DNA from: Marasmius tenuissimus
Taxonomy: Eukaryota; Basidiomycota; Agaricomycetes; Agaricales; Marasmiaceae
Assembly: GCA_029532415.1 (NCBI GenBank)
Contig: JAQOTA010000050.1
Location: 5,952,001 to 6,016,000, forward strand
Length of the DNA: 64,000 nucleotides
Direction of reading: 5' to 3'
Shown: one piece after another, positions 21,860-33,613 of the stretch
How the letters are laid out: every line of letters starts with the position of its first letter
Position numbering within the stretch: the stretch's first letter is position 1
The notes under the pieces: generated by a model
The model's input: only the letters and a program-made list of their open reading frames with translations
Database searches by the model: none
What the model was told of the DNA's origin: nothing
Program-made: the position numbers and the translations under genes

Positions 21860-24528
21860 ATGCCTCTCGTCTCTCCCGAGGTACCTCTCTCACAGTCGTT
21901 TGACTACATTATTATTGGTGATCACCCCTTCATCAGATTGTCCTGAGGTGTCAGTACTAAAACGACCGCTCCATGATCAAATGCACATACACGACTGACT
22001 GAAGCTCTGCAGACTGCAGGTTTGGTCGTTGCGACACGGCTATCGGAGGACTCAAACATATCTGTGCTTGTTCTGGATGCCGGACTTCCAAACTTTGACG
22101 AACCACTTATCTGTGCGTTTTACTGCGATCTTTATACCAGTAACACCCTCATCGCGTATTGGATTAGCTCGCGCGGGCCAATACGGCTTTCAGTTCGGTA
22201 ATCCCCAATTCGACTGGGACTTCAAAACGGTCAGTGACAGTCTCATACCCCGAGTGTCGTACCACTGGACTGCAAACTCTGATTCTCGGCTCAAACCTCC
22301 AGGTTCCTCAGAAACACGTACAAGGAAACCGGTTACCTTGGAACCGGTCAGTATTGAGAGTTTTTTTTACCGAAGTGACATGTTCATGTGGTTTTGGAAC
22401 ACTAGTGGAAAGAGCCTGGGAGGAAGTTCTGCAATGAACTTCTCCGGCTGGTCAGTTCCGCTCCAGGAAGACATCAACGGTAGGATTTTCCGTCAATCCT
22501 AGTCCACATGCGCTTTGATGTGCTTTGACAGATTGGGAAAGACTCGGAAATCCAGGATGGAACTGGAAGACCTACCGGAAGTATCATGACAAAGCTATCA
22601 AGTACGTGTTGTTCACCCTACTATTACACTCAGTCCCTAATACGCCTCAAGATACGTCCCGCTAGAAGTATCAACGCGTGCCGATCTAGCGTTCTTGAAA
22701 AAAGTGTGGGATATAAACAATCATTCAAGTGGGTCGGGTATGTCCTTGTTTAGGAGTTGAAAGACTAGGAAACTGACGTCTCTTGAAGGTCCGTTACTTG
22801 TCACTCACCCGCGAGTCAGATTCGAGATTGATCACAAGATACAGGAGGTTAGTAGAGGGTTGTTCGAGCGAATAACAAACTCACTCATATGATATCTAGG
22901 CTCTTGGCGAAATGGGTATTGAAAGAGCACGAGCTCCAGTAAGTCCCACCTCCCATTTGAGTTGTGTATAGCCACCGAGCGTTCGACTCCAGATTCATGG
23001 CGACGTACGTTCTTCTTCGTGATTACCGCCACCTGAGAAGGAATTTGATAGGTTGAAAAACTCCAAGCCGAAAGGTGTTCACGTTCTGCTAAGCACGATT
23101 GATCCTCATACGCACCTGAGAGCCTACTCTGCAACTGTACGTATTCTATTTGATACAGTGAATCATGGATCAACTTCGTTCTTTCCACAGGCATATTTCA
23201 AACCGGCCTCAAACCGACCCAACTTATTCGTCTTACCTACTGCCTATGTTCACAGAATCGTCACCAAAGAGCAGGAAAATAAGGAGGTGGCTGCTACTGG
23301 CGTTGAGTTCAGCTATGGAGAGGACACGTCGGTTTGTGTGGCCCACGCCACGAGGGAGGTTGTAGTATCAGCAGGGTACGCCAACAGGCCTCGTACCCAA
23401 CTCGATGCTAATTTTGTACCGCCTTAGAGCAATAAAATCCCCGCAGATCCTGGAGCTTAATACGAAATTCAGTTGCAAAGATTCCAGAATCGGGCTTACC
23501 TAGCTGAGTTCTGCGATGTTCCTGGTTTCTTTGCGCTCGATAGTACGTTGAATGCTCCCTTCGATGAATGTGGCTATAACGCTTTGATCAGAACCACCAA
23601 TGGCTGGAAAGAAATACTTTGCCTTCTTAGCACTTCTCAATCATCCGTTCTCAAGAGGGACGATTCATGCTACGTCGAACGACCCATTCGCCAATCCAGA
23701 TATGGATCCTCATTATTGGGAACATGAGATTGGTTCGTAGCTCTGCGAGGTCCGGTTGGAACCACTCTCACAGCGTCCCCCGCACTATGACAGATCAACA
23801 AGCTCTAATTGAGGGCATAGAATATGTCAGAAAGATCGTTCAGACCACAGCTTTGCGGGACGAGATTGGTAGGCGAATAGCTTGCTATCGATCTAGGTCC
23901 GTGTCGCTCACGAGTTCGACAGAGGTGGAGTATACCCCAGGCCCTGAGGTCCAGTCCGATGAACAACTAGCAGGTGAGCTCGGAACAATCTCTCATCCAA
24001 TTTTCACTGTTTCAGACGCTGACAACACGACCATAACCCCAGAATGGGCCACAAAGGTGCTATGTACGACGTTCCGTACGTTGGTTATTTCCTTTTCCCT
24101 TTTTTCGAAGCGTCTGGAGCTGGAGTTCATATCTCATGCACATGCCTGAAAGACACCGCGGGATCTTGCTCGATGCTTCCGAGGGAGAAGAACGGGGTAG
24201 TGGATACCCATCTGAAGGTCGGGCTGACACCCTGTTCTTGCTGGATTCTAACTCAGAGAGAGTACTTCATAGGTCTATGGGACGACGAATATTAGGGTAG
24301 TGGATTTGTCGATCGTTCCGCTCCATATCTCAGCTCATACCCAAGGTAAGATGGTGAGCCTCTATGTATTGAGCGCATTTTCTGAGCCATCCTTCCAGCC
24401 ACTGTATACACGATAGCAGAAATTGGTAAGATCCAGACTTCACTCCGAGCATTATTTTCCAAATCTGATAGCGACCCATAATCATAGCGTCGGATATTAT
24501 CAAAGGACGATTCGACCCTCGGGCTTGA
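21860..24528 (+). pseudogene. GMC oxidoreductase, disabled copy 1 (about 480-bp deletion, broken microexon)
   Basis: The parent family is FAD-dependent glucose-methanol-choline oxidoreductases (aryl-alcohol oxidase / alcohol oxidase group). Recognisable exons include MPLVSPE...FDYIIIG, TAGLVVATRLSED, GKSLGGSSAMN, GTIHATSNDP, the active-site region DTAGSCSMLPREKNGVVD, NIRVVDLSIVPL, ATVYTIAEI and the final exon ending at TGA 24528. Two lesions stand out. The 8-nt exon that supplies two glycines of the FAD-binding GGG in the paralogues is here only GTGTCA (21948-21953), 2 nt short. At 23458/23459 the sequence jumps from ILEL to YEIQLQRFQ out of frame, losing what corresponds to 25890-26370 of copy 2. 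It lies tail to tail with copy 2, 314 bp between the stops. There is no signal peptide. Confidence 0.85.
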
Positions 24529-24842
24529 ATATTCAACGTAAGTTGGATACTCATCAATGCTGCTGTACCTGCCAATTTGTATAGTGCCTTTTCGAGACTG
24601 AGTGAGGCTTTCCCCTCCATGTGACCTTCCCAATGGAACAGGTAGAACGAAATTCTGCATGCACAGGAAATGTAGAAACATCATATGCAACTGATATTCA
24701 ATAATTAAACGGGGCTGCAACTCTAGTAGAAGCGCTGGATGTACCGTTGTCTAAGTTTCGCATTGCTACTGACAGGTGTGAGTAGAAATATCCTGCTACT
24801 CACAACGTACTATCAGCATACAGGTTATAATATAAATCCAGT
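24529..24842. other. Gap between the two convergent GMC copies
   Basis: 314 bp between the two terminators of translation; presumably overlapping 3' UTRs. Short frames here are not genes. Confidence 0.5.
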
Positions 24843-27800
24843 TCACGGGTTAAATTGTCCCCTGATGATATCGGCCGCTAGCCTTCGGTATCAGCAAACG
24901 GATTGCGGTCGGTCCAAATCTCACGGAAACTCACCTATTTCAGCTATCGTGTATACAGTGGCTGAGAGGATCGGTTAGCGATGTCCTTCGAAAAGATGCT
25001 CTCTTCCTACCTTGTGTATGAGAGGAAATGTGTAGTGGAACGATCGACAAATCCACCACCCGTATGTTTTTCGTTCCATAGACCTAGTCGGACGTCCGAT
25101 TTGGTCTGTTTAGTTCAGAATCAAGGAAATGTAGAGGCGGACTCACCTTCAAGTGCGTGTCAACAACCCCGTTCTTGTCCCGTGGAAGCATTGAGCAAGA
25201 TCCCGCGGTGTCTGTAAGGTATAGGTATGTACTTCAGCCCTAGACGCGTCCAACGAACGATATCGACGTACGGAACGTTGTACAAAGCCCTCTCGTAGCC
25301 CATTCTAGAGTTACGGTCGTGATATCAGTATCTAAAGGCGCACAAAGAGTGGAAAAGTGTTTGGAACCTACCTGCTATTTGCTCATCTGTTTGGACTTCA
25401 GGACCTGGGGTATACTCCACCTCTACAGCCAAACTCGTCAGGTACGAATCACGGATGAGTATATGGAAAGGTTGGCCTACCAATCTCGTCCCGCAGAGCC
25501 GTGGTCTGTGCGATCTTCCTCACGTATTTCATCCCCTCAACTAACGCCTGCCGGTCTGTGCGGGGGATATCTATGAAGCGCCTTCAACCAGACAAGTTTG
25601 GCAGGTCTACGAACCAATGTCATGTTCCCAATAATGGGGATCCATATCCGGGTCGATAAGTGGGTCATTGGAAGAAGCGTGAATCGTCCCTCTCGAGAAT
25701 GGATGGTTGAGGAAAGCAAAGAGAGCGAAGTACTTCTTGCCGGGCAATGGTGGTTCTAAGAAAACAGTTGTAGCCACGGTCATCGAAGGGAACACGTTGA
25801 CGTACTATCGAGCGCAAAGAACCCGGGGATATCGCAGAACTCAGCCAGGTACGCGCGATCCTGGAACCTTCGCAACTGAATCTCATATTGATCAATTAGT
25901 CCAGGCGGATACACTCCGTTTTTAGCGTCTTCACGTATCCTCCGTCCCTGTTGCGCGTACAATGCATCCGCCTTGGAAGTAATATCGGAGAAAGGTATCC
26001 ATGCCATATTAGTAATACCCGAGGCATACGATCCTTCACCTCTTGAACTTGAAGTGTTTCGAAATGTTAGCCGCACCCGGAAAAAAGGAGTTGAGAACTG
26101 TACCCACAGGAGTTCAATCTGACGAGGGACTTCCTTTTCGTCGCGCAGAACGTCCAGGGTCTCTGTTTTTGCGCCCTCTTTCAGCTCTGGCGGGATACAA
26201 AAGTTAGCGGACCATACTCTAAATTTCATCCAAACAATGTAGCGCGGAAACCACGCACCATAAGCAGCAGATAAGAGGATATGTTCTTGAACGTTCTCTC
26301 CCACACCTGGAAGGGGTACCTTAACCGGTACACCGATCCGTTTTAACACGTCTTCACGGCCAATACCCGAAAGTTCCAAGATCTGCGGGGATTTGATTGC
26401 TCTAAGGCAGTTAGGGTCAGTATCGAGTTCGGTATAAAGCTTCTCGTCGTACCCTGCTGATACCACGACTTCCCTCGTGGCGTTGGCTACATGGATTGAC
26501 TTGTCCTCTCCATAGCTGAACTCGACGCCTGTAGCAGCCACCTCCCCATTCTCTTGCTCACTGGTGACTATCCTGCGAACGCAAGCAGTAGGCAAAACGA
26601 ATAAGTTGGGCCGGGTAGATGCCGGCTTGAAATATGCCTGCGAGCAAAGTGAGTCAATCTATCGTTCAGCGTGTTGAATGGACCACGAACGGTTGCAGCG
26701 TAAGCTCTCAGATGGGTATGTGGGTCGACCGCGTTTGGCGCAATGTGAATACCTTTTGGCTTGAATATATTTCCAGGTCAAATCATCCGTCTGGAGTGGC
26801 CACGACAACGAAGGAAGCGTACATCACCATGCATCTTGAATCAATGGTCAGTGGGAATAGCATACGAATCAAACGAGCTTTAACTTACCGGAGCTTGTGC
26901 CCTTGGAACACCCATTTCACCGAAAGCCTTAGACTTATATGAGCAAGGCCTGCGAAGCTGCCCGATGACATTCTTACCTCGTATACCTTGCGGTCAATTT
27001 CGAACCTGACTCGAGGGTGGCTGACGAGTAAAGGGCCTTCATGAGGAGTGAGTAGTCTCTCAACGTTACTCGCACAGGAACATACCCGATCCACTTGATC
27101 GAGTCTTGATATCCCATACAGTTTTCAAAAACTCCAGGTCGGCACGCGTGGATGCCTCTAGCGGAACATATCTTGTAGCGTGCTTGAGACTCGACAAGTT
27201 TATGTCAAGAAATAACAGCACATACGTGACAACCTTGTTATGATACCTCTCGTAGGTCTTCCAGTTCCATCCTACATTTCCGAGTCTTTCCCAATCTGTT
27301 CAAGCTCATTAAGACGCGTATAAACAAGGCGGTTCGATGGGCTAACCGTTGATGTCTTCCTGAGGCGGAACTGTCCATATCGAGAAGTTCATCGCAGAGC
27401 TTCCCCCAAGACTTTTCCCACTAGTGTACCAAAAACCACATTAGCCCGATACCTCAACGTAAGATACCCGCAGGTACTGACCGGTTCCAGTAGAATTGGT
27501 TCCCATTCACATGTTTCTGAGGGACCTAGAGTACGAGAGAGTCAGTGATACCGTTCGGGTCCGACATCGGGTATCGCCAACCGTTCTGAAACCCCAGTCA
27601 AATTGGGGGTTGCCAAACTGAAATCCGTATTGACCTATGCGAGCTGTTTTACGAAGGCCGGGAGTCAGTATGATAAGGTGAAGCAGAGAGTACTGTGTAA
27701 CGGTGACGCACTGATAAGAGGTTCGTCAAAGTTTGGATGACCTGCATCTAGAACGAGCACTTTTACGTCTGCGTCCTCTGATAACCGTGATGCGACGACC

Positions 27801-27998
27801 AGCCCGGCCGTCTATGAAAAGTCAGTCAGACATTGCACGCCCGTTTACCAGAGCAGTCGTTACTAACTCCTCCACCTAGATCGAATAGGCAGCCGTTAAA
27901 TATAGGTTCGTCACAGAGCCTGTCTGATGAAGGCACCCACCAATAATGATATAGTCAAAGGACTGTGAGAGTGCTTCTTCGAGAGATACAAGGGGCAT
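24843..27998 (-). pseudogene. GMC oxidoreductase copy 2, nearly complete but with a 1-nt deletion
   Basis: Same family as its inverted neighbour and better preserved. Exon 1 (27941-27998) ends in FDYIIIG, the 8-nt microexon is 27868-27875 (GTGGAGGA), and exon 3 (27712-27811) reads TAGLVVAS. GSSAMN, ILELSGIGREDV, the active-site HTAGSCSMLPR and the final exon AADIIRGQFNP with TGA at 24843 are all present. The fourth exon (27583-27643) is 61 nt, against 62 nt in both paralogues: CCCCAATTGACTGG lacks one base of the Phe codon before Asp-Trp. That shifts the frame and soon meets a stop; its donor (GTTGGC) is also poor. The missing base lies beside a run of five G, so a sequencing or assembly error is the main alternative. 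If so, this is a functional oxidase of about 600 aa. Confidence 0.65.
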
Positions 27999-28035
27999 CT
28001 TTTCATTCCGTTAATCCCACTGATACTCTCTCCTT

Positions 28036-28041
28036 CTTATA
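28036..28041 (-). promoter_or_regulatory. TATA-like box of GMC copy 2
   Basis: TATAAG on the minus strand, 38 bp before the ATG at 27998, the same motif and similar spacing as in copy 1. Confidence 0.5.
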
Positions 28042-28720
28042 GAATCCAAAAAGAAAAGAAAAATCGGGACTCCCACACTCCACCCCTTTGCCATCGGCTT
28101 TGTGGATCCGGACACTAGAATTGAGTGTATTTTTTTATGAACACGCTCCCGGACGACGGCGTGCTAGAATGTAGATTAGAGGAAATCTGATAGATAAAAA
28201 GGATGATCACCTCATCAAACCCTCAGGAGTGCTCAATCAATATGAACCTGGCACATGTTGGATGGTGGAAATGAATTCGTGAGGCGAGAAAGTTGAAGCC
28301 TTTCAAAACGTCCACCACTCAATTTATCGGACAGTGTGGGCACACATGCCCCCCGAATAACGCTTCTCGCGTTTTACCGTAAGTTCACATTTCTAATCTC
28401 GGAACGCCGGGTGGTGTGAGGTATTGCTGCTCGGTCTTCAGGGAGCGTGTCGGAGACACGAATGGAGGCATTGTATGTCGGTGAGTTACTTGAGTCTCGC
28501 AAGACTGTTTGGCGGCTTGTGGCGCGGAACACGCGCATATAAGGTTAACTAGAAATGTTGTAAGCCTTGATTTACCGTCCCGAACCGTACAGGGCCACAG
28601 CAAGTTGAAGCGTGTTCAGTTAGTTACTATTCGCCTTGAGTCTCGATAGTAACCGAACCTCAAAGTAAACATTCGTCTGGGTCCCTAAATCATGATCAGT
28701 CCGCGGACAATTTGACTTAA

Positions 28721-28792
28721 TATTACAGCTAACTTCATAATCGTAGGCCACCCCCGAAAATTGGCTGCTGACAAATCCGTTCACACCCCGCG
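28721..28792 (-). repeat. Inverted repeat, left arm (about 72 bp)
   Basis: Read on the minus strand it contains TTTGTCAGCAG, CAATTTTCGGGGG and GGCCTACGATTATGAAGTT, in the same order as 29060-29131. The arms differ at a few positions. The spacer is about 267 bp. Confidence 0.75.
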
Positions 28793-29059
28793 ATGATATC
28801 ACCCGCTACACCGTTAGTACACCCACTGAGAACTACAACAGGATGCACCTGGTACGCGGAAATTGCACAGAAAGTTGAAACTGGTGATTAAAAGTGAAAT
28901 ATACATGCACCTTTCTGTGCCTACGGCCCTACGACATCGAGAACCACTACAATGTAGGACTACCAGGTTCCAGTGAATCTACTGTATAGGTACTCTCAAT
29001 AGGTGATTGCTGAGAGGGAGTGACGAGGGAAGGTTTGACGTTGTTGAGAGGTGGGAGAA

Positions 29060-29131
29060 GCGTGGGGTGGAAAATGTTTGTCAGCAGGCAATTTTCGGGG
29101 GCGGCCTACGATTATGAAGTTAGCGGTAATT
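29060..29131 (+). repeat. Inverted repeat, right arm (about 72 bp)
   Basis: Partner of 28721-28792 in opposite orientation. A miniature inverted-repeat element or a remnant of one is possible; no target duplication was recognised. Confidence 0.75.
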
Positions 29132-29799
29132 CACCACTCACAAGTATCAGACATCGCCCTAACAATCAGCTTTTGAACGACAGTGCCATAGGCTCAAGTC
29201 GGCCACCTGCTCAGTGTTGGATCTACCAAGACGTGACAAGGGTAGGATGAGATCCAGCCGTGCACACGTGTGTTGTAAAGTGCGAGCAGGAAACTGAGCA
29301 CAAGTTGCTTGACTATCGGATGTAGTATGTACGTGGAAGAGAAAAAACGAGAGTCATCGGCGAATTCCGAACTGGAGTTTGTACGATCGATTGGTTCAAT
29401 ACGTTCGCACGCCACTACACCGCCGCGGAGATATGCTCTGGCAAAGTTCTTTTCTTCCGGACTTCCACAATTCGGATGAGAAGATTAACTCTACGAAAAA
29501 GGCTTGATAAAGGGGAAAAGACTCGAGACACACGCCGAGATATCTCAAACCCCTCGCTGACATTAATTTTAGGTCAAGCTCCGGACTCAACCCAAGGTCA
29601 AATCGCTGTAAGTTGTATCAGGTTCGAGAGCCTGTAGATTCAGCTGTGCCGGTCGTTGAATGTTTTTTTCCCCCCGATCCATCATGGTAGTAACCAATTT
29701 CAAACCCGACTCCCACAAAAGTGCGGAATACAATGGTACGAGAAGTGCGACTTCATGTGACCGTGTTTCCCTCGGAGTACGGCCATGATGTCAGACTCC

Positions 29800-29823
29800 C
29801 TTCCTTCCTTCCTTCCTTCCTTC
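29800..29823 (+). repeat. TTCC microsatellite
   Basis: About six units of TTCC end 13 bp before the ATG of the lyase gene, so the tract lies in its 5' UTR or core promoter as a pyrimidine-rich stretch. Confidence 0.8.
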
Positions 29824-29836
29824 ACACCCACCCACC

Positions 29837-31347
29837 ATGTCCACCGTAACAGACTCCCAAATCTTCGGAAACATATTCTCCACACCCGAGTCCTCCTCAA
29901 TCTGGTCCGACCGAACACGAACACAATACTACCTCAACTTCGAAGCCGCTCTCGCGAAAGCCCAAGCCCGTCTTGGCGTCATACCCGAGAAAGCCGCGGA
30001 GGCTATCGTAGAGAAATGCGATATCGAGTTGATTGATATGGAAGAGCTGAGGAGGGAGACGGAGAAAATTGGGTATCCTGTGCTTCCGGTGGTGAAGCAG
30101 GTTGTTAGGATGGTGAATGAGAGTGTGCCGGGGGAGGGGTTGGGGGAGTGGGCGCATTGGGGGGCGACTACGCAGGTATTTGGTCTTTTGATTGGTGCCT
30201 TTTTGTTGGTAAGAAGTTTTTTTTTTAGGATGTGACGGATACGGCTACTGTTCTTCAACTACGGGATACGTGTTCTTTGGTTTCGAGATCGTTGGATGAG
30301 ATTATAAGTGCGCTTGAGGAAGCAGCACAAAAATATGCTTCTACTCCGATGGCGGCTCGTTCCAATCTCCAGGTAAGCTCATATCAATGTAACTCATTCC
30401 GAGCGAACCTTCTTTTACCTTTTCATTCCTAGCAAGCCGTTCCCATGACTTTCGGCTTCAAACTCGCCCGCCTCCTCGCCACCTTCAAACGCCACAAACA
30501 ACGTCTCTCCGAAATCCTCCCGCGCCTCCTCGTCCTCGAATTCGGAGGAGCCGCAGGCACACTCGCCACCCTCTGCGACAGCAGCACATCCTCCCAAACC
30601 ACAGTCGCCCTCCAAGTCCAAGCCCAACTCGCCCAAGACCTCGATCTCTCCGTCCCCGAAATCGCATGGCACACCGAACGCGATCGAATCTGCGAAATCG
30701 GGTCCTTCTTCGCTTTACTCACCGGTACCTGCGCCAAATTCGCATTTGATATCAAACTGTTGATGCAAACCGAGGTTGGGGAGGTGCACGAGCCGTTCTA
30801 CCCGAATCGGGGGTCTAGCAGTACGATGCCGCAGAAGAGAAACCCGATCGGGAGTGTTTATATCACTGCGATGGCGAGTACGGTTAAGCAGTTGAGTGCG
30901 GCGTTGTTGGATGCGATGGTGGAGGACCATGAGAGGTCGACGGGGCCGTGGGAGGTTGAGTGGATTGTGGTACCGCAGATGGCGACGATGACGCATGCGT
31001 GTTTGAGGTGGACGGTGGAGGTTGTGAAGGGGATGGAGGTGTTTCCTGAGAGGATGGAGGAGAATTTGGGGTTGACGAAGGGGCTTGTGGTTAGTGAGGC
31101 GGTGATGATGGGGATTGGGAGAGTGGTAGGGAGGCAATTTGCGCATGATTTGGTGTATGAGCTGTGTCGGAAGGCGTTGAAGGAGGATCGGCCGCTTTTG
31201 GAGGTGTTGCTTGAGGATGAGGAGGTGAGGAAGACTGGGATTTCGAAGGAGGAGCTCGAGCGGCTGTGCGATCCTAAGAATTATTTGGGACTGAGCGAAG
31301 AGATGGTGAAACGAGTTGTTGAGGACAAAGGAACGGAGAAGAAGTAA
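29837..31347 (+). CDS. Fumarase/aspartase-superfamily lyase, similar to 3-carboxy-cis,cis-muconate cycloisomerase, 465 aa
   Basis: Exons 29837-30175, 30229-30372 and 30433-31347 give 113 + 48 + 304 residues. The superfamily signature GSSTMPQKRNP is at 30811-30849, the active-site loop GEWAHWGATTQDVTDT spans the first intron, and an ADSL-C-like end follows (FPERMEENLGLTKGLV, then AHDLVYELC). The segment TPMAARSNLQQAVPMTFG has Asn-Leu-Gln where adenylosuccinate lyases carry the His of RTHGQ. The bacterial PcaB type (RTxLQ) is closer, hence the call. The reaction would be lactonisation of 3-carboxymuconate in protocatechuate breakdown. Known fungal enzymes for that step are beta-propellers, so a different substrate is possible. 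The start ATG has a good CCACC context. It is convergent with the NIPA gene. Confidence 0.85.
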
Positions 31348-31832
31348 AATGGTGTGGGGGAGACACAGATTAATCGTCCAGTGCAGAATTGTAGGCGTAA
31401 GTGACTGAAACTTTTTTGCTACTGGTTCTCCCATGCAGCCCGATCGTATTCTCCTCAAGAGAGTGGTCGAGTACTGCTATGTGGGGGCCGTACTGGAGAT
31501 CCCTCTTCATCACTCATCATAAAAAGCGTGCCGCTAAAGGAAAGAGTGTGAACGGAGCCATCCACATATAGCGTCGAGAATATGATAGGGTCCCTAACGT
31601 GTAGGGAAGCGAGGTGGCTGTACCAAGCCCATACATATGGCTCCTCGTTCCGCTTCTCAATTGCAGATTTTTGCAACCATGGTCAAGTACGACGCATCGG
31701 AACGTCAAAAAAAAAAAAAAGCTGCATTAATCCAGGAAATCCTGTCTCTATAAGTCCAAACGATAGCGAAAGTACCAATCTCATAAATACCATACCAAAA
31801 AAAAAAAAAGTCGTCCACATCACACCATCCCC
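31348..31832. other. Intergenic 3' region between convergent genes
   Basis: Contains two poly-A runs (around 31711 and 31800) and no gene signal; likely 3' UTRs of the lyase and the transporter. Confidence 0.5.
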
Positions 31833-33613
31833 TCATACAGGTCTAGGACTAGGCGATATCCGCACATCTCCCAGAGACTGCGCTTGATGGCTATGCGGGT
31901 TAACCGGAGACTGCGTTCCAGATCCACTTCTCCTCGGGGTATGTCTTCCTCTCCCTCCTCCTCCCCCAACAAACGGACTCCCACTCCTCGACCCACTCCT
32001 CGCATGCAACCTCGTCCTCTCATCCACATCCCCTTCCTCCTCCTCCTCCTCATCATACTCATCCTCCTCCCTCAACCGATGCAACCCAACAGGCTCCCTC
32101 CCCGGACCCGGCCTCCTCATATCCTCATCATCAACCCCGAACGCATTAAACAACGTATTCGTCTGCGCTCTATACAACGAACTCCTCCTCCCCGGCGCTC
32201 CCGCAGACGGAGGCCCATGCTCAACAATCCCATGCCACCCATCAATCGACAACCTCCCCGTCAAACTGACACGTCTCCGATGAGCCGGCACCGCCTCCGC
32301 CTGCGCAGCACCCAACGCTTCTTGGTCTTTCCTCGAAAGATTCAAGATATGTACACCGAGGAACGTGACGATAAATCCACAGAGGAGAGAAACGGTGTTT
32401 GTCGTGTCATCAGTGTTGAATCCTTGGAACAGGATGAGCGAAGCGACGATCGTGGCGGAGGAGAAGCCGACGTAGTACATCGGGTTTACGCTACACAAAA
32501 CGTTGAGCATACACAATTTGGGTAGGATGGGTGGGATGGGTTTTTGAACGGACCACTCACATGTTGACAGAAAACGTATCCAACGCCTTGTTGTAATAGT
32601 TCATCTGCACCAATATGCAGAAAATCGATATGAACCCGAACACATACGTGCTCAGATGGACGAATTGGTTTTTGCCGCTGAATGTGAGTTTGACCGCGAT
32701 ACCGAAGCCTTTGATCGCCATCACAGAGACCGAACCGACGAGGGAGCATATGGATATGTACACCATGGGATTCGTACGGCCGTAGCGGGGGGAGATGCTG
32801 TAGACCATGATCATGGAGAAGACGAGGACTGTCAGGACGTAGAGGAGGAAACCTAAAGTTGGGAGGTGTAAGCGTATATGAAGGAAGGACAACGACGACA
32901 ATGAGACGCACCAGGTTGAACAGCATATCCCAAAATCTGGTCGACAGTGTCCACCGGTGTATCCTCCGGTGCGTGTAACACGATAATCAACGACCCAATC
33001 AACGACAGACCGCATCCCACTCGTCCGAGATGTCCTAATTCTTCGTGTAAGAGGAAAGACGCCAATACGGCACTAAACATCACCCCCATTCGTCGTCAGC
33101 GATGGATGGACATGGTACGTTGAAGAAAAAAAGACTTTACCCGATGAGAACACTCAACGCACCCAACGGCGTGACCAGAATCGGCGGTGCGAACGTGTAC
33201 GCAGCAAAGTTTGCCACTAAAAAAAAAAAAAGGACGTAAAGCTCAGTCTTCTTTCGACACGAGGAAAACAAAAAACACACCTTCACCCAAAATCACTGCC
33301 AACAAAAGAACGTCCCATCAGCACAACCCTTCCCAAAAACCAAACAAAAAAGAGCAACGCACGAGTCGACATCCCAGCCCACCATATCGGATTCTTCAAA
33401 TACGACAACGAATCCGAAGCTACATCTCCATAGCTATTCTCAGCCGCAGCTGCGTTCAACCCCTACCAAGCCAAAAATCAGCACGCGGAGCGGGGTTGGG
33501 GTAAAAAAATAAAACAATAAAAGGACCTTTTTAGTTATAATAGAGCTCATCCCGATTGCCATTGAACTCGAGATGGCTAGGGCGAGACCTATCCATTTGT
33601 CGTCGACGCCCAT
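31833..33613 (-). CDS. NIPA-type (DUF803) magnesium transporter
   Basis: Multi-pass membrane protein of the drug/metabolite-transporter fold. NIPA proteins carry Mg2+ across plasma or endosomal membranes. The start MGVDDKWIGLALAI leads into GMSSIITKKG, then the family-typical NFAAYTFAPPILVTPLGA, EELGHLGRVGC, APEDTPVDTVDQI and NMVNPMYYVGFSSATIV. About nine hydrophobic segments are followed by a long S/R/E/G-rich cytosolic tail ending SPSPRPV. At least seven exons are visible. One is a 15-nt exon (33281-33295) coding ILGE and joining GMST to VANFAAY. The intron between NMVNP codons (AACAT|C) ends in TGTAG. It is convergent with the lyase and points away from the OSBP gene upstream. Confidence 0.88.

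Larger units (their letters stand above)
28042..29799. other. Intergenic region holding an inverted repeat
   Basis: No gene with family signal. The two small frames at 28620-28802 (minus) and 29020-29250 (plus) look alike (QFSGxAYDYEVS) only because they lie in the two arms of an inverted repeat. Confidence 0.5.

Noticed and set aside
24292..24978. Apparent second copies of the VYTVAxR motif on both strands
   Set aside because: The short coding exon for ATVYTIAE is nearly palindromic around GTATAC, so each GMC copy's last exon also reads similarly in reverse. They are the ends of the two convergent copies, not extra genes.
28620..29250. Two similar small frames (QFSGxAYDYEVS)
   Set aside because: Their likeness comes from the inverted repeat arms; neither has a start context or homologue.
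30715..31458. 247-codon H/L/P-rich minus-strand frame
   Set aside because: Antisense to the third exon of the lyase; no family signal.
31884..32525. 213-codon R/P-rich plus-strand frame
   Set aside because: It is the antisense shadow of the C-terminal tail of the NIPA transporter on the minus strand; composition reflects biased codons.
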